From: Pseudocercospora fijiensis CIRAD86
Taxonomy: Eukaryota; Ascomycota; Dothideomycetes; Mycosphaerellales; Mycosphaerellaceae
Direction of reading: 5' to 3'
Assembly (NCBI RefSeq): GCF_000340215.1
Contig: NW_006921533.1
Location: 6,820,500-6,884,499, forward strand
Length of the DNA stretch: 64,000 nt
In this document: in pieces, positions 61,881-64,000 of the stretch
How the letters are laid out: each line of letters opens with the position of its first letter
Numbering within the stretch: position 1 is the stretch's first letter
Program-made: the position numbers and the translations under genes
Notes under the pieces: generated by a model
Told to the model about the DNA's origin: nothing
What the model saw: only the letters and a program-made list of their open reading frames with translations
The model's database searches: none

Positions 61881-64000
61881 GGAGAAGATTTTATATACGG
61901 CGGATCGGAGGCCCGTAGCTAGGTTATATAGCTTTAATACGAGCTAATAGTTGTATTTAATACGTAGGTCCTTAGCTAATAAAGGTAGGTCGGTAGAGCG
62001 GTATATAAGCGAGTCCGGCTTAGCTCCTTATCTACTAGGACGGTATATAATCTTAAAATTAAACCTACTAAAGAATTTACTCTAGCGAGCTTAGCGGCGA
62101 TTAAGTTGTTTAGTAGATATATAGAACTATAGATTGCGGTAATCGGTAATAACTCGAATAGGCTCCTCGTTAGAGTAGTAACCTTCTAATTTAGGTCTCT
62201 ATAATTTAAAGGCTTTAATAATAGCGAGAAGCTTTTTATCGTAGATCTCGTAGTTATATTTAGCGGGCGTTATCTTCTTCGAGAAGTAAGTAACGGGTTT
62301 CTATACGCTATCGGTATATAGTTAAGATATAATACCGGTAGTAATATAATTAGAAGCGTCGGTCTCGATTATTACGGATAGGTTTAGGTTATAATAAGCT
62401 AATACCGGCGTAGAGACGAATATAGCTTTAAGTCGTTCGAAGGAGTCTTAGTAGGCTATCGTCTATACGAAGGGCGTATCTTTATATATTAGTAGGACTA
62501 TAGGCTTAATAATATATACGAAGTCGCAAATAAAGCGTCGATAGAAGTTTACGAAGCCGAGAAAGGACTATATATCTTTAATATTAGTAGGAATAGGCTA
62601 GTCGCGTACGGCTTCGATCTTCTTATTATCTATATAGATACTATTAGTACTAATAACGAGGCCTAGGTACTTAACTATTATTACTTTAAACTCTAACTTT
62701 AATATATCGGCTCGTAGGCCGGCTTTAAGGAGTACGTCTATTACTTAGCGAACGTAATAGCGATATTCTTCGATTAAATTAGAGTAGATAAGTATATTAT
62801 CTAGATACGTAGTATAGAATATATTAAGGAAGGGTCGGAGAGCGTTATTAATATATTACTAAAAGGTTAATAGCGCGTTATAGAGCCTAAATAGTATAAC
62901 CTTATATTCGAAGAGACTATAACGGGTACGGAAGGCTATTTTCTACTCGTAGCCTAGTTCGATACAAAGTTAATTAAAGGCCGAGATAATATCGAGTTTA
63001 GTATATATAACTACTTTACTTAATCGATCGAGTGTCTCTTAAATAAAAGGGATAGGGTATCTATTCTTTACTATAATCTCGTTTAGCTTGCGATAGTCTA
63101 CGTAGAACCGTAAGCCTCTACTAGGTTTCTTAACGAATAGTACTAGCGAAGAGCACTATAAGGTTAATACTTAAATAAAGCCCTTATCGAGGTTGTCCTT
63201 TAAATAGTTATATAGGACCTCTAATTCCTCGTACGATATACCGTAGAGCGGGCTATACGTCGTTTCCTTACCTTTAATAATATCGATACGATAGTTCTAT
63301 CTAGGTCGGTACGGTAGTAACTTCTTCGTATCCTTCTACGAGAACAATATTAGCCTACCGTAATAGTGCTAAGGGACTTTGTCGGCCGGGTTAATATACT
63401 TCTTCTTAGCTATCTCTTTTTCTATATCCCGTAACGATACGGTAAATACAAATAACTCCTTCTTCTTTGTTTACTAGTCGAAGACCTATACGCTTACTAG
63501 AGCTATAGTTATACTAGCAATATAGATAAGCGGTAGTAATAAGCGTTTCCGTACTAGTCGAGGTAGCGGAATTAGCGGAGGTAAGAGCGGAGATAAGAAC
63601 TAAGTTAATACCGATCGGCGCGTAGGACAATCGCGCTACGCGTAGTACTTTCGTATCGAGTCGATAAGCTTTACCGTATCGATATCGTCCGATAGGTTAT
63701 AAGCTAGTTATTATTAATAGTACTACGTTACTACGGGTTCGGCGTAAGCTAGCGTATCGTTATCTTTACGGTCGGATAAGCTATAGGCGCGAACGATAGT
63801 ATACGAGTCGTTATAATATTCCTTATAGTAATCGGAGTTAAACTATACTTAGTTAAGCTTCTAGTCGATACGAGGGTTATATTTATTAAGCTACGGACGG
63901 CCGAGGATAATAGGATAATATCCTAATATAGTAAGGTAGAAGGCCCTATATTCGATATAGCTATTAATATTAATAGTCGCTCTAGTATACTAAGTAACGT

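Larger units (their letters stand above)
50445..64000 (-). mobile_element. Ty3/gypsy chromovirus, RIP-decayed and split by a hAT element
   Basis: Read on the minus strand from the right edge: reverse transcriptase with [21 protein letters not shown] (about 63,090-63,155) and the catalytic box as YLDN in place of YLDD (about 62,805-62,820); RNase H-like sequence at about 62.0-62.5 kb; integrase zinc-binding and start of the core (61.1-61.45 kb, ending VVVDRLTK). After the hAT insertion the integrase core resumes (KLYGLPNTITSDRGT, about 51.44 kb, and LSTARYL-stop-TNKQTKRLNKVIEG). An integrase C-terminal domain (about 50.85-50.95 kb) and a chromodomain (ILDIKGKGDNIQYKVK, about 50.65-50.7 kb) follow, then the polypurine tract and LTR. 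Nearly all breaks are TAG/TAA at Gln/Trp positions. gag and protease lie at or beyond the right edge. Confidence 0.88.

Noticed and set aside
48000..64000. Alternative genetic code or TAG/TAA recoding, given long frames broken only by these stops
   Set aside because: The accompanying Asp-to-Asn and Glu-to-Lys changes, CpA depletion and normal codon use in the left 47 kb all point to RIP mutation instead.

Overview
The window comes from a filamentous ascomycete, most likely a Dothideomycete (Mycosphaerella-like). The signs are short GT-AG introns (mostly 50-70 nt) with CTNAC/CTGAC-type branch points, fungal-only families (HET domain, small secreted proteins), TTAGGG-type telomere repeats, and a right-hand third whose CpA/TpG dinucleotides have mostly become TpA, the signature of repeat-induced point mutation (RIP). 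The species cannot be fixed from sequence alone.

Layout. Positions 1-47,500 are ordinary gene-rich, GC-balanced sequence. From left to right: an edge fragment and a gene-poor stretch; a spliced hypothetical gene with an in-frame TAG (2.5-3.9 kb, minus); a HET-domain protein (4.1-6.1, plus); a membrane protein with an EGF-like module (8.0-10.9, plus); a small secreted protein (11.4-11.9, minus); a frameshifted epoxide hydrolase (12.4-13.7, minus); syntaxin SED5 (14.2-15.3, minus); a very large disordered fungal protein in two long exons (16.2-25.8, plus); a small signal-anchored membrane protein (26.7-27.2, minus); a four-exon short-chain dehydrogenase (28.6-29.7, minus); a mitochondrial Mba1/mL45-like protein (30.6-31.6, plus); eIF1/SUI1 with a local frameshift (32.2-32.8, minus); a second small secreted protein (33.4-33.8, plus); an acidic-tailed protein (34.3-35.3, plus); a coiled-coil fungal protein (36.3-38.8, minus); an NTF2/SnoaL-like protein (41.8-42.4, plus); a mitochondrial carrier with a 7-nt microexon (42.8-44.1, minus); and SPT16 of the FACT complex (44.4-47.5, plus). 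No metabolic cluster is evident; these are unrelated single genes, several in divergent pairs.

Positions about 48,000-64,000 are a nested, RIP-degraded transposon block. A LINE (plus strand, about 48.2-50.1 kb) abuts a Ty3/gypsy chromovirus read on the minus strand (LTR, polypurine tract, chromodomain, integrase, RNase H, reverse transcriptase) that runs off the right edge. Its integrase gene is split by a 9,575-bp element (51,535-61,109) with perfect 21-bp terminal inverted repeats and a hAT-type transposase. Telomere repeats in inverted arrangement (61,736-61,880) lie within the gypsy pol.

The most remarkable content is inside the hAT element. Besides the transposase it carries two different decayed genes that clearly encode histone H3-like proteins: one of near-canonical H3 size with an H3-like N-tail, and one with a long tail reminiscent of CenH3. 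It also carries other decayed ORFs and a dispersed GCCGGC-core repeat that sits in introns and spacers. I suggest the ancestral element was a large hAT transposon carrying its own H3 variants, now inactivated by RIP.
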